A DNA stretch of 64,000 nucleotides, taken from Flavobacterium sp. NG2 (lineage in GTDB: Bacteria; Bacteroidota; Bacteroidia; Flavobacteriales; Flavobacteriaceae). The position numbers were made by a program, and so were the translations under genes. Numbering within the stretch: position 1 is the stretch's first letter; every line of letters begins with the position of its first letter. The notes under the pieces were generated by a model. The model did not search any database. It saw only the letters and a program-made list of their open reading frames with translations, and was not told where the DNA came from. Positions 26,095-34,765 of this stretch are shown one piece after another. The stretch covers positions 4,090,275 through 4,154,274 of the forward strand of contig NZ_CP139420.1 of assembly GCF_034119845.1 (NCBI RefSeq). The letters are read 5' to 3'.

Positions 26095-26610
26095 ATGAAA
26101 AGCAAGAACAACATCAGAATCACATTCACCTTAGCCATTAGTTTACTATTTACTTATGCTATAAATGCACAAAAAACAGAAGCAGCGAAATACGATCAAG
26201 GATTCCGTTTAGGATTCGGACTTAATGCGGGAGTTCCTACCGACGAAGACGTTTACAACTATGCCCTAGGCGCAGATGCTAGACTACAATACGATTTATC
26301 CAAGAAGACATCTTTAATTTTAACAACAGGATTCACCAATTTATTTATTAGTAACGACCGAAAAGATCTAGGAATTGTCCCTGTAAAAGCTGGTTTTAAA
26401 GCCTTTGTATGGGAAGACCAGTTTTATGTTTTAGGTGAAGTAGGTGGTGCTTTTGCTGTTACCAATGGAGCAAACCAACATACCTACCTTTACGCTCCCG
26501 GAATAGGATATGCGACAAAATATATTGATGTAAGCGTACGTTATGAAGGTTATACAGAATATGACACTAACCAAGTTGCCTTGAGATTGGCATACGGTTT
26601 CAAACTATAA
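26095..26610 (+). CDS. Small outer-membrane beta-barrel protein
   Basis: This 171-residue exported protein has a signal peptide of about 26 residues ending AINAQ. The mature chain shows alternating hydrophobic beta strands (QGFRLGFGLNAGVPTDED, FYVLGEVGGAFAVTN, VDVSVRYEGY-like, VALRLAYGFKL) and ends in a strand typical of outer-membrane barrels. Fits the 'outer membrane beta-barrel' (OmpW/PorT-like small barrel) class; no ligand can be proposed. It converges with the glycosyltransferase gene over a shared terminator. Confidence 0.7.
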   Translation: MKSKNNIRITFTLAISLLFTYAINAQKTEAAKYDQGFRLGFGLNAGVPTDEDVYNYALGADARLQYDLSKKTSLILTTGFTNLFISNDRKDLGIVPVKAGFKAFVWEDQFYVLGEVGGAFAVTNGANQHTYLYAPGIGYATKYIDVSVRYEGYTEYDTNQVALRLAYGFKL

Positions 26611-26625
26611 AATCAACACCCAAAA

Positions 26626-26670
26626 AAAGTAATGTGATTAAAATGATATATCCTTTAATCACATTACTTT
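26626..26670. terminator. Bidirectional terminator with 17-bp stem
   Basis: AAAGTAATGTGATTAAA (26626-26642) is the exact reverse complement of 26654-26670. It serves both converging genes and covers the stop codon of the minus-strand glycosyltransferase (26664). Confidence 0.85.
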
Positions 26671-27452
26671 ATATATTTATCTATTCCGTTGACTACTCTA
26701 ATCGTTTTATTTAAAACAGTCTCTTTTTCCATTCTTTCATTCAATTCTAAATTTTCATTTAAATTGACTTTATGGTAAATGTGATAAATAATCCCAGCAT
26801 AACGTATCCTTTTAGCTTTTACACGATTGTTTCCTAAGCGAATAGCTAAATCAGAATCTTCCCTTCCCCAACCTTCAAAATCCTCATTATACCCGTTGAC
26901 AGCAATCAAATCATCCCTCCAAAAAGAAACATTACAACCTCTGAATTTTTCAGAAATACCAAAATAAGATTTATAAAGTCGTGACAACGAAGGGATATAC
27001 AGACTTCTTGTTTTATTTTTGATTTCTTTTGAGAAAAAATTGAAGGATATTTTTTTACTCGCAATAACAGTGGCTACAAATTGAGGAAGTATATTTACTC
27101 TTGAACCATAGAGATAAACACCTTTTTCAGAAAAACGAATGTGATCAGCAACAAATTCAGAATGAATAATACAATCACCATCTATTTGAATTATATAATC
27201 AACCAATGTAGCAGCAATTGCCTTATTTAAAATTTTAGCCTTCCTAAATCCTTTATCTTTTTGCCAAATATGCTTTATTGGAATCAAACTATATTTTACA
27301 AATTCTTCAATTAACAGTTTAGTTTTTTCATTTGAACCATCATCAGCGATAAGAATTTCGTCGGGCAAAACAGTTTGCGCCAAAATACTTTTTAAAACTA
27401 ACTCTAGGGACTCTGGCCAATTATAGGTTGAAACAAGTAATGCTACTTTCAT
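26664..27452 (-). CDS. Glycosyltransferase family 2
   Basis: This 262-residue cytoplasmic GT-A glycosyltransferase probably decorates surface polysaccharide. The nucleotide-sugar fold starts VALLVSTYNWPESLELVL, with ILIADDGSNEKT and the metal-binding DxD as IDGDC (Asp91-Asp93). The C-terminal part, GCNVSFWRDDLIAVNGYNED then FEGWGREDSDLAIRL, is the galactosyltransferase-like (GT7C) region with the catalytic ED. No membrane helix is present. It stands alone, outside any polysaccharide cluster in this window; donor and acceptor are unknown. Confidence 0.87.
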   Translation of the reverse strand: MKVALLVSTYNWPESLELVLKSILAQTVLPDEILIADDGSNEKTKLLIEEFVKYSLIPIKHIWQKDKGFRKAKILNKAIAATLVDYIIQIDGDCIIHSEFVADHIRFSEKGVYLYGSRVNILPQFVATVIASKKISFNFFSKEIKNKTRSLYIPSLSRLYKSYFGISEKFRGCNVSFWRDDLIAVNGYNEDFEGWGREDSDLAIRLGNNRVKAKRIRYAGIIYHIYHKVNLNENLELNERMEKETVLNKTIRVVNGIDKYIK

Positions 27453-27832
27453 TTAATTAATTACTATTGGGACAATGCCCATTATATTTTATCTTCACTT
27501 ATAGCAAAGCTTATCTTGAGGACTATTTTAAATTGAAATGCTAATATATAAAATTAGTGAGATAGCAAAAATACCAATGCTTTCATTAATCTATAATAAT
27601 TTTAACAAAAAATTTTATTGATTTTCATACAATTCTTTAAAAAACAAATAAGGCTGTAAATTCCCTATTTTTATTATGGAAATAATTAAAACAAAAAACA
27701 ATCACTTTACTTTTTTGCTCTATTCAACTACAAATATACTTGATATTTCAAATCTTCAACTAAACCAATTTTATTAAACGCCTTGATAACCAAAATTTAA
27801 TTTAAACTTTTCAATAAAAGCTTAAAATGAAT

Positions 27833-27840
27833 TAGCTTTG
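27833..27840 (+). promoter_or_regulatory. -7 promoter element
   Basis: TAGCTTTG, 18 bases before the LETM1-related start. The rest of the 406-base gap 27453-27858 is AT-rich with no gene or clear repeat. Confidence 0.55.
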
Positions 27841-27858
27841 TAATTTCAAAACAATGAC

Positions 27859-29058
27859 ATGATTAACCCTTCGGCTCCTGGTTGGATAGATAAATATTTC
27901 TCAAAACAATCACCGTCAAAATCTATTTTGACTAATGATTTGGATTCGTTTTACCATAAAATTAGAAAGACCGGTTTTATTTATGGTCATATTGTTTCAT
28001 TTGAAACAGATACGCCAATCGACACTAAAGGCTGGGTTCAGAACGAGATACCAAAAGTAGCGTTACTAAACATTCTACACGCCACATATAAATTGCACTA
28101 TCAAGACAAAACATCTGAACAGTTTTTGACCAAGGCACTTGATTTTTACAATGCGATGAGCCCACAAAGCTTTAGTTTGTTTAAAAAAGTACTCCCGAAT
28201 GGTTCCGCTTCCTTCAATTTAGAAAAAATCATTGATAGTCGGGTTCAAACCAATATTGACATTGTGAGTAAAAATTTTTCACACATTGTCACCAATGCTT
28301 TGCTCTTTGTTGATGTATTGGCTTTTCACCAATACTTAACACATAGTGAATTGCCTGATAAATATTTAAAGCGAATTGAAGAAGCCATCATTGGAGTGGT
28401 CTCATTATCCTTAAAAACAAAAACTAATAAATCAAAATATGATGATTTATTAATCAAACTCTTTGAAGCTTCTGTTCGTTACAGCAAATTCTCAAATGTC
28501 AATATTCAAAATATTGAGGAATTAAAGCTTACTTATTTCAAGTCCAATTTAGAAAAATACTACATCCTTGATATGGCAGGAATGTCACTCTGGAGTGATG
28601 GAAAAATTGAAAACGAAGAGGCTTATTTTCTATATAAACTAGCTGAAAACATTTCTATTCCAGATGAATTTGTAGCTACCAGCATTGCTGAAACTGACCA
28701 TTTTATCTCAAGCTACAAAAAAGAGATTCCTTATTTTAATTATTCAAATCCTGTTAAACATTTTTACGACCAAACCACACAAAATGTTGAAACTTTAATT
28801 ACTAGAAATAAAAATCGACTCTTCAAGGAAATCACTCAGAGTAAAGAATTAATGATTCTACTAGCTAATTCAACAAGAAGAGATTTGGACGAAAAAGAAA
28901 AGAAAAAGGTTAAAAAACACCTTTTAGACATCTGTAAAACGATTCCATCGCTTACTATTTTCTTACTGCCTGGAGGAAGTTTACTCTTACCAATCCTTAT
29001 TAAGTTTATTCCCAAAATGCTGCCTTCTGCATTTAATGAAAATCTAGATAATGAATAA
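27859..29058 (+). CDS. LETM1-related protein (biofilm-associated type)
   Basis: This 399-residue helical protein has no signal peptide. The C-terminal 70 residues (LDEKEKKKVKKHLLDICKTI then PSLTIFLLPGGSLLLPILIK, FIPKMLPSAFNEN) match the LETM1-like membrane motif of mitochondrial cation/proton exchangers, in which a hydrophobic helix ends near LPxxF. The N-terminal 320 residues are mainly helical and include MAGMSLWSDGKIENEEAYFL, an acidic loop resembling the TerB/EF-hand-like segment. Flavobacterial homologues are annotated as LETM1-related biofilm proteins. The exact role is unknown; membrane association through the C-terminus is inferred. Confidence 0.75.
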   Translation: MINPSAPGWIDKYFSKQSPSKSILTNDLDSFYHKIRKTGFIYGHIVSFETDTPIDTKGWVQNEIPKVALLNILHATYKLHYQDKTSEQFLTKALDFYNAMSPQSFSLFKKVLPNGSASFNLEKIIDSRVQTNIDIVSKNFSHIVTNALLFVDVLAFHQYLTHSELPDKYLKRIEEAIIGVVSLSLKTKTNKSKYDDLLIKLFEASVRYSKFSNVNIQNIEELKLTYFKSNLEKYYILDMAGMSLWSDGKIENEEAYFLYKLAENISIPDEFVATSIAETDHFISSYKKEIPYFNYSNPVKHFYDQTTQNVETLITRNKNRLFKEITQSKELMILLANSTRRDLDEKEKKKVKKHLLDICKTIPSLTIFLLPGGSLLLPILIKFIPKMLPSAFNENLDNE

Positions 29059-29090
29059 AAAAAATATCGCTTTAATAGCGATATTTTTTT
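29057..29090 (+). terminator. Terminator
   Basis: AAAATATCGCT pairs with AGCGATATTTT across the 5-nt loop at 29072-29076, with T/A runs on both sides. It lies between the converging LETM1-related and carbonic anhydrase genes. Confidence 0.85.
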
Positions 29091-29111
29091 TATTCATTGA
29101 AGCAATCAAGC

Positions 29112-29747
29112 TTATAATTTTAATTGATACACTTCTTCCAGTCCTTGATTAGAACTAAAATTAACATCTAAATCAGTTACATAACCTGAATTCAATCCAT
29201 AAACCCAACCGTGAATAGTCAAATCTTGCTTGTTTTTCCATGCACCTTGAACGATTGATGTTTTGCACAAATCAAATACTTGCTCTTTTACATTAATCTC
29301 CACAAAGGCATTAAAACGGTCATTTTCATCTGGAATAGAATCTAAATATTCATTATGTAAACGATAAACATCTTTAATATGTCTAATCCAGTTATCAATA
29401 ATTCCTATAGATTGATTCCCCATTGCAGCTTTGATACCCCCACAACCATAGTGACCACAAACAATAACATGTTTCACTTTTAATACATTGACTGCATAAT
29501 CCAAAACACTTAACATATTCATATCAGAGTGAACCACCATATTGGCAATATTACGATGCACAAAAACCTCACCAGGCTTAGCCCCGATGATTTCATTTGC
29601 CGGTACTCTACTATCAGAACATCCAATCCACAACAATGGCGGTGTTTGTCCTTTGGCTAAGTCTGCAAAAAAATTAGCGTCAAGAGCCAATTTTGATTCA
29701 ACCCATTCTTTGTTATTATCAATTATTTTTTTATAAAAATCATCCAT
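29112..29747 (-). CDS. can: Beta-class carbonic anhydrase
   Basis: This 211-residue zinc enzyme interconverts CO2 and bicarbonate. Zinc ligands are Cys43 and Asp45 in CSDSRVP, and His99 and Cys102 in CGHYGCGG; Asp45/Arg47 form the usual catalytic dyad. It is close in length and pattern to E. coli Can. It is cytoplasmic. It lies 94 bases downstream of a SulP transporter on the same strand, a common pairing in which the transporter moves bicarbonate and the enzyme equilibrates it. It has its own gap, so a separate promoter is possible. Confidence 0.92.
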   Translation of the reverse strand: MDDFYKKIIDNNKEWVESKLALDANFFADLAKGQTPPLLWIGCSDSRVPANEIIGAKPGEVFVHRNIANMVVHSDMNMLSVLDYAVNVLKVKHVIVCGHYGCGGIKAAMGNQSIGIIDNWIRHIKDVYRLHNEYLDSIPDENDRFNAFVEINVKEQVFDLCKTSIVQGAWKNKQDLTIHGWVYGLNSGYVTDLDVNFSSNQGLEEVYQLKL

Positions 29748-29841
29748 TTTTTACTGTTTTATTTTTACTATTATACTTAATCAAATTAAGAACTAATATA
29801 GTATCTTTTTTATTTTTTTCAACTAAAAAAAGAAAACTTAT

Positions 29842-31497
29842 TTATTCTTTGATTTCATTTACAATTGTTTCTTTCTTTATCATTTTACGTTTTGCAACAT
29901 CGTAATAATGCTCCAACGTAACATGATTAGCAGAATCAGGAGAATTTTCTAAATCATAAGCCTTTTTAAAGCCTTTTAGTTTTACTTTAATATTCTCTTC
30001 TTTAGCTCTATTTTCCTTAAATTCACTAATTAAGTCCAAAATATCATGAGCTATATATACTGTATCATGAGCATTGATAATTACACTAGAGTTTTCAGGT
30101 ATAGAATTCAACGTTAGTTTAATAGCAGCCTTATTTAAGAATGATACTTCTTGTGCTAAATCAATGTGAATTACATCTCCATCAACATATTCTTCTTTCT
30201 TAAAACTGTAAGCTCTCTTTAAATTCCCTCTCAAAATAAAAATGATACTAATAATCATCCCTAGCATTACTCCTTTTAATAAATCCGTAGCCACAACAGC
30301 AACCAAAGTAGCTATAAAAGGTACAAACTGATACTTACCTTTTTCCCAAAAATGAAGAAAAGTAGCTGGCTTAGCCAATTTGTATCCAATTAAAATTAAA
30401 ATCGTAGCAAGAGTAGCCAAAGGTATCTTATTCAAAAGAACGGGAATAGACAAAACACTCAACAACAGTAAACTTCCATGAATAATAGTTGACATCTTTG
30501 ATTTAGCTCCAGCATTACAGTTGGCCGAAGAACGAACTACTACTGAAGTCATTGGTAAACCTCCCAATAATGAGCTTACAATATTCCCTACACCTTGCGC
30601 TTTTAACTCCACATTTGTATTGGTATATCTTTTTTGAGGATCCATCCTATCAGCAGCTTCTATACATAATAAGGTTTCAATTGAGGCGACTATTGCTATG
30701 GTCATCCCTGTAACCCAAACTTTTGGATTTAGAAATGCCGAAAAATTAGGCGTTGTAATAATGCCTTTAAATTCTTCTATTGAAGTTGGAACTGGTAAAG
30801 AAACTAAATGACTTTTGGAAATTGCAAATTCACTACCCGATTGTATAAAAATTTCATTTAAAACAATTCCAGAGATAACAGCTACCAATGCACCAGGGAC
30901 TAATTTTATTTTTTTAAGAAATGAAACTTTATCCCAAGAAATAAGAATAATTAACGAAGTTATAGTAACCAATACTGCCCCTATTTGTATATGATTAAAA
31001 ATTTCAAATAAAGATGAAAAAGAATTATCACCATTACTTTGCACAAAAGACTGATCCCCTTCATAATCAGCATCATAACCAAATGCATGTGGTATCTGCT
31101 TTAAAATGATAATTACACCAATACCCGCTAACATCCCCTCAATTACATTTGTCGGGAAATAATTGGAAATACTTCCCGCTTTCAAAAAGCCTAGTCCTAA
31201 CTGGAGCAAACCAGCAATAAAAACCGACATTAAAAAGACGTCAAAAGCTCCAAAATCTGTAATAGCGGTTAACACAATAGCGGTTAACCCCGCAGCTGGC
31301 CCCGAAACACTAATATGTGATTGACTTAGATATCCAACTACTAATCCACCTATGACTCCCGAAATAATACCTGAAAATAAAGGAGCTCCCGAAGCCATTG
31401 CAATACCCAAACACAGTGGCAAAGCCACCAAGAAAACTACTAAACCAGAAGCAAAATCAGACTTAAGGTTAGCAAAAAGATTAATTTTTTTCGACAT
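29842..31497 (-). CDS. SulP-family anion transporter with STAS domain
   Basis: This 551-residue inner-membrane transporter, probably for bicarbonate or sulfate, has about 12-14 helices from residue 15 to 400, beginning SDFASGLVVFLVALPLCLGI and GISVSGPAAGLTAI-like (HISVSGPAAGLTAIVL, the substrate-coordinating helix). SVVVRSSANCNAGAKSKMST also fits the family. The C-terminal part (about 430-540, SVIINAHDTVYIAHDILDL) is a short STAS domain. The specificity is suggested by the carbonic anhydrase gene next to it. A small exported-protein gene lies 82 bases upstream in the same direction. Confidence 0.88.
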   Translation of the reverse strand: MSKKINLFANLKSDFASGLVVFLVALPLCLGIAMASGAPLFSGIISGVIGGLVVGYLSQSHISVSGPAAGLTAIVLTAITDFGAFDVFLMSVFIAGLLQLGLGFLKAGSISNYFPTNVIEGMLAGIGVIIILKQIPHAFGYDADYEGDQSFVQSNGDNSFSSLFEIFNHIQIGAVLVTITSLIILISWDKVSFLKKIKLVPGALVAVISGIVLNEIFIQSGSEFAISKSHLVSLPVPTSIEEFKGIITTPNFSAFLNPKVWVTGMTIAIVASIETLLCIEAADRMDPQKRYTNTNVELKAQGVGNIVSSLLGGLPMTSVVVRSSANCNAGAKSKMSTIIHGSLLLLSVLSIPVLLNKIPLATLATILILIGYKLAKPATFLHFWEKGKYQFVPFIATLVAVVATDLLKGVMLGMIISIIFILRGNLKRAYSFKKEEYVDGDVIHIDLAQEVSFLNKAAIKLTLNSIPENSSVIINAHDTVYIAHDILDLISEFKENRAKEENIKVKLKGFKKAYDLENSPDSANHVTLEHYYDVAKRKMIKKETIVNEIKE

Positions 31498-31579
31498 AAT
31501 ATTTTGTAAAATAATTAGACTTAAAAAAGACTGCTATTCAAAAATGAAACAGAATTTTCAATATGTAAAAACAAAAACA

Positions 31580-31867
31580 TTATGCAATATCAGGAGGAGG
31601 GGAAAATATCTTAGATGAAACATTATCGTGTTTTGATAAATTTTCAGACTGAATCAAGTTAGATTTTTCAATTTTTATCACAAGAAAATCAGAATTCAAC
31701 AGCTGATTACAAGCGTATACCTTAACCTCTTTACTATGAGAATGCTCTTCTTCTGAAAATTTATAAAACATAGAAACATCACATTTCTTTTCTATCAACG
31801 TCACTACAGTAGGAGTCAATAAAAAAGCAATAAACAAAAAAAGAAATAGTTTTGCGATTAGTCTCAT
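31580..31867 (-). CDS. Small single-span protein upstream of SulP, unknown
   Basis: The product is 95 residues, beginning MRLIAKLFLFLFIAFLLTPT, a signal anchor or uncleaved signal, followed by a soluble part with two Cys (KKCDVSMFYK and VYACNQLL) and an acidic His segment EEEHSHSKEV. No family is recognised. It is in line with the SulP-carbonic anhydrase genes, so it may be an accessory protein of the transporter; that is inference from order only. The paired Cys suggest an extracytoplasmic disulfide. Confidence 0.55.
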   Translation of the reverse strand: MRLIAKLFLFLFIAFLLTPTVVTLIEKKCDVSMFYKFSEEEHSHSKEVKVYACNQLLNSDFLVIKIEKSNLIQSENLSKHDNVSSKIFSPPPDIA

Positions 31868-32068
31868 AACTACAAAAATATGTTTATTATAAAAAATACA
31901 AGCTAAAATACATAAAATTAAAAAAATATTAACATCATTTTTAACAAAAAAGTATTATTTCATTGCAAATCTGAACTTTAAAGTTGTAAAAAATGACAGC
32001 CAATAAATCCAAAAAATAAGAATAAATTTAATTTATAGTTTTTATATTTACATCATAAAATACTATCG

Positions 32069-33028
32069 ATGACAATCACACAATTAAAATATGTTTTGGC
32101 CGTAGCCGAACACAAAAACTTCACACTAGCAGCCGAAAAATGCTTCGTTACTCAACCTACTTTGAGTATGCAAATTCAAAAAATAGAAGAAGAATTAAGT
32201 ATCACTATATTTGATAGAACCAAAAAGCCTATTCAGCTTACAGATATAGGACAAAAAATAGTTTCACAAGCTAAAAACATTGTTATTGAAGCCGACCGTA
32301 TTCAAGACATTGTCGAACAACAAAAAGGGTTTATAGGAGGCGAATTCAGATTAGGCATCATCCCTACCATTATGCCTACTTTACTTCCTATGTTTTTAAA
32401 TAATTTCATTAAAAAACACCCGAAGGTTAAACTTATTATTGAAGAACTAAACACCGATGAGATAATTACAAAACTAAACAATGGTCATCTTGATGCCGCC
32501 ATTGCAGCCACCCCTTTGATGGAAGAAAAAATCAAAGAAATTGTTCTTTACTACGAGCCTTTTGTGGCTTACATCCCTGAGAACCATCAACACTTTCAAA
32601 AGCAAGAAATCGAAGTAGACGACCTTAATCTCGATGAAATTTTACTATTACAAGACGGACACTGTTTTAGAGATGGAATTTTAAACTTGTGTAAAAACAA
32701 CACTCAAAACGGAACAAATCGTTTTCAAATTGAAAGCGGAAGTTTTGAGACCTTAATAAAATTAGCAAACGAAGGTCTAGGAACCACCTTATTACCATTT
32801 TTACATACCTTAGATTTAAAAGAATCGGACAAAGTAAAACTACGTCATTTTGTCGAACCGAAACCAGCGAGAGAAATCAGCTTGATTTATCCAAAAAGTG
32901 AATTGAAAATTCAAATTATCGACGCACTGAGAAGCACAATTTCAGGAATAATAAAAGGAGCTATCATATTTCAAAACGTTGAAATAATAAGTCCTTTACA
33001 AAATAAAGAAAGAAACCTTAGAGGATAA
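32069..33028 (+). CDS. oxyR: LysR-type hydrogen-peroxide regulator OxyR
   Basis: This 319-residue transcription activator has an N-terminal winged HTH at 1-60 (QLKYVLAVAEHKNFTLAAEK, then CFVTQPTLSMQIQKIE) and an effector domain at 90-300. The redox pair is exact: Cys199 and Cys208 in DGHCFRDGILNLC, the same numbering as E. coli OxyR, so peroxide sensing by disulfide formation is well supported. Target genes (catalase, Dps, peroxiredoxin) are not in this window. The protein extends about 15 residues beyond the usual length, into a Lys/Arg-rich tail. Confidence 0.93.
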   Translation: MTITQLKYVLAVAEHKNFTLAAEKCFVTQPTLSMQIQKIEEELSITIFDRTKKPIQLTDIGQKIVSQAKNIVIEADRIQDIVEQQKGFIGGEFRLGIIPTIMPTLLPMFLNNFIKKHPKVKLIIEELNTDEIITKLNNGHLDAAIAATPLMEEKIKEIVLYYEPFVAYIPENHQHFQKQEIEVDDLNLDEILLLQDGHCFRDGILNLCKNNTQNGTNRFQIESGSFETLIKLANEGLGTTLLPFLHTLDLKESDKVKLRHFVEPKPAREISLIYPKSELKIQIIDALRSTISGIIKGAIIFQNVEIISPLQNKERNLRG

Positions 33029-33058
33029 GATTTCTTTCTTTGGGGCAAATAGGGCAAA

Positions 33059-33259
33059 CTATTTTTTTACTACTACATAAATTAACTCTTTCAAATCTGG
33101 TTTCTCATTTGTAAAATAAAAAAGCCAGTTCCTTAAATGCTCCATTTCATGAGGCAATAAATTCCTTATTGCCTTTTTAAGTTCTTTCAAAAACAGCTCA
33201 GGGTTAAAACTTACTCTTTCGAGCACCTCTTTCGTATAATCATAAATCATTCTAGACAT
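33059..33259 (-). CDS. 66-residue conserved protein, paralogue A
   Basis: This small cytoplasmic protein begins MSRMIYDYTKEVLERVSFNP, followed by LFLKELKKAIRNLLPHEMEH and a Trp-Leu pair (LRNWLFYF). It aligns along its full length with the next gene upstream (33463-33663) with no gap: MS..M.DYTK..LERVSF...LF.KEL.KA...LLP.E.E.L..WLF......P.LKE. The conserved pattern confirms that both are real genes. Mostly helical; no domain name is known to me. Confidence 0.65.
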   Translation of the reverse strand: MSRMIYDYTKEVLERVSFNPELFLKELKKAIRNLLPHEMEHLRNWLFYFTNEKPDLKELIYVVVKK

Positions 33260-33436
33260 AGCAGGTAGATTTAAAAGTTACTATTTTAATACTGCTAAAT
33301 GTATAAAAAAAACGAATAGAAAAACAGCAAAATAAAGATTAAATGCGTTTTTCATCGATAAAATACACTAAAATAGTTTTAAAGTAAGTTTTAGAGTACG
33401 AATATAAAATTACATCTGTTTTAAATGTAAGACACA

Positions 33437-33464
33437 AAAAAAGGAACCTATAGGTTCCTTTTTT
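33437..33464 (-). terminator. Terminator with perfect 12-bp stem
   Basis: AAAAAAGGAACC (33437-33448) and GGTTCCTTTTTT (33453-33464) with a TATA loop. It begins right at the stop codon of paralogue B and separates the two paralogues. Confidence 0.85.
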
Positions 33465-33663
33465 ATATGTTTTCAACTAATAACAAACATTCTTTCAATT
33501 CAGGTTTTTCGACCACATACTCAAAAAGCCATTCTTTTAATTTCTCTAATTCGAAAGGTAAAAGTGTTTTAACTGCTTTTTCCAATTCTTTTCTAAATAA
33601 TAACAGATCAAAGCTTACTCTTTCTAATATTGATTTGGTATAATCAAACATAACTTTAGACAT
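33463..33663 (-). CDS. 66-residue conserved protein, paralogue B
   Basis: Same length and frame structure as paralogue A: MSKVMFDYTKSILERVSFDL, then LFRKELEKAVKTLLPFELEK and LKEWLFEY..EKPELKECLLL. About half the residues are identical between the two, so this is an old tandem duplication. It has its own terminator, so the copies are transcribed separately. Function is unknown; the amphipathic helices and conserved Trp suggest a protein-binding role. Confidence 0.65.
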   Translation of the reverse strand: MSKVMFDYTKSILERVSFDLLLFRKELEKAVKTLLPFELEKLKEWLFEYVVEKPELKECLLLVENI

Positions 33664-33788
33664 AACTAAGGATTTGAGGTTTAAAATTTATTTATTACTT
33701 CGTAAAAATACATTTTTTATAAATAACTCCTAAGCATAACAACGTAATTTTATTAAAATATTGTGTTAATAACAAAAATCCAAAACTA

Positions 33789-34457
33789 TCAAACGAAACC
33801 TTTTGTTGCCCTTAACATCTCCCGCTTACCTGGAGGACCAGCTAATTTTTCTACAGAAAAACCAACTTCAATCATACTTCTTTTCACTACTCCTCTTGCA
33901 GCATAAGTCACCAAAACACCATTATCTTTTAGGGCTGCAAACATTTTCTGAAAAATCTCAGTACTCCATAATTCAGGTTGTACTCGATAACCGAAAGCAT
34001 CAAAATAAATTAAATCATATTTCCCTCTATCATTAATCTCTTGAAACAATTGTTTTCTCTTTGTCAAAACAAAATCAACATCCATTTCCGATGTAGATTC
34101 CCAATCCGAAACATGCATTTTGTTAAAAATTCCCGAAAAATGATTGACTTTTAATTCATCTATATAGTTCATAGCTTCCAATTCTTGGGAACTAATAGGA
34201 TATGCCTCAACTCCAGTATAATCAATTTTTTGTTTCAATCGTTTACTCTCTATGTAGGTAACAAAAGCATTTAAACCAGTACCAAATCCGATTTCTAGGA
34301 TAGCAATATTTTTATTTTCGAATAAAGACAAACCATTTTTTATAAACACATGTTGTGCTTCTTGGATAGCACCGTGTTTTGAATGATAACTTTCATTCCA
34401 ATCTTTAATATGAATGGTGGTTGACCCATCAAGGGTTTGTATAATTTCTCTCTCCAA
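33789..34457 (-). CDS. mnmD: tRNA 5-methylaminomethyl-2-thiouridine methyltransferase, MnmD type
   Basis: This 222-residue SAM-dependent enzyme adds the last methyl group to the wobble uridine (mnm5s2U34). It has the MnmC2 start QTLDGSTTIHIKDWNESYHS and GAIQEAQHVFI, SAM motif ILEIGFGTGLNAF, catalytic-loop region YDLIYFDAFGY and C-terminal YAARGVVKRSMIEVGFSVEK then LAGPPGKREMLRA. It is the stand-alone MnmD form without the FAD-dependent MnmC1 half found in E. coli. It is cytoplasmic and monocistronic, opposite to the ilvE gene upstream. Confidence 0.9.
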   Translation of the reverse strand: MEREIIQTLDGSTTIHIKDWNESYHSKHGAIQEAQHVFIKNGLSLFENKNIAILEIGFGTGLNAFVTYIESKRLKQKIDYTGVEAYPISSQELEAMNYIDELKVNHFSGIFNKMHVSDWESTSEMDVDFVLTKRKQLFQEINDRGKYDLIYFDAFGYRVQPELWSTEIFQKMFAALKDNGVLVTYAARGVVKRSMIEVGFSVEKLAGPPGKREMLRATKGFV

Positions 34458-34666
34458 AATTTTAAATTAATCTATTATAAGATTCTCACTATGAGAAAAC
34501 AGTCCAAAAATAACCAAAACAAAAACATATAATTGAAAAAAAACTATTTATATTAGCTATTCTACATAAATAATCACCGAATCATTATTTTTTTTAAAAT
34601 ATAAACAATTAACAATTTATTACCATATTTAATAGTAGAATGACACCCTTTTTAGTCTTTTTTATT

Positions 34667-34674
34667 TAATTTTG
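34667..34674 (+). promoter_or_regulatory. -7 promoter element of ilvE
   Basis: TAATTTTG, 91 bases before ATG 34766. The gap 34458-34765 is otherwise AT-rich with nothing recognisable. Confidence 0.45.
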
Positions 34675-34765
34675 CTAACTATTAAAGTTCACTTATAATT
34701 ATTCTATTGATTATGATTTGTAAGTGATTCACTTTTAAAAAAATAAAACAAAATATTACCCAACT

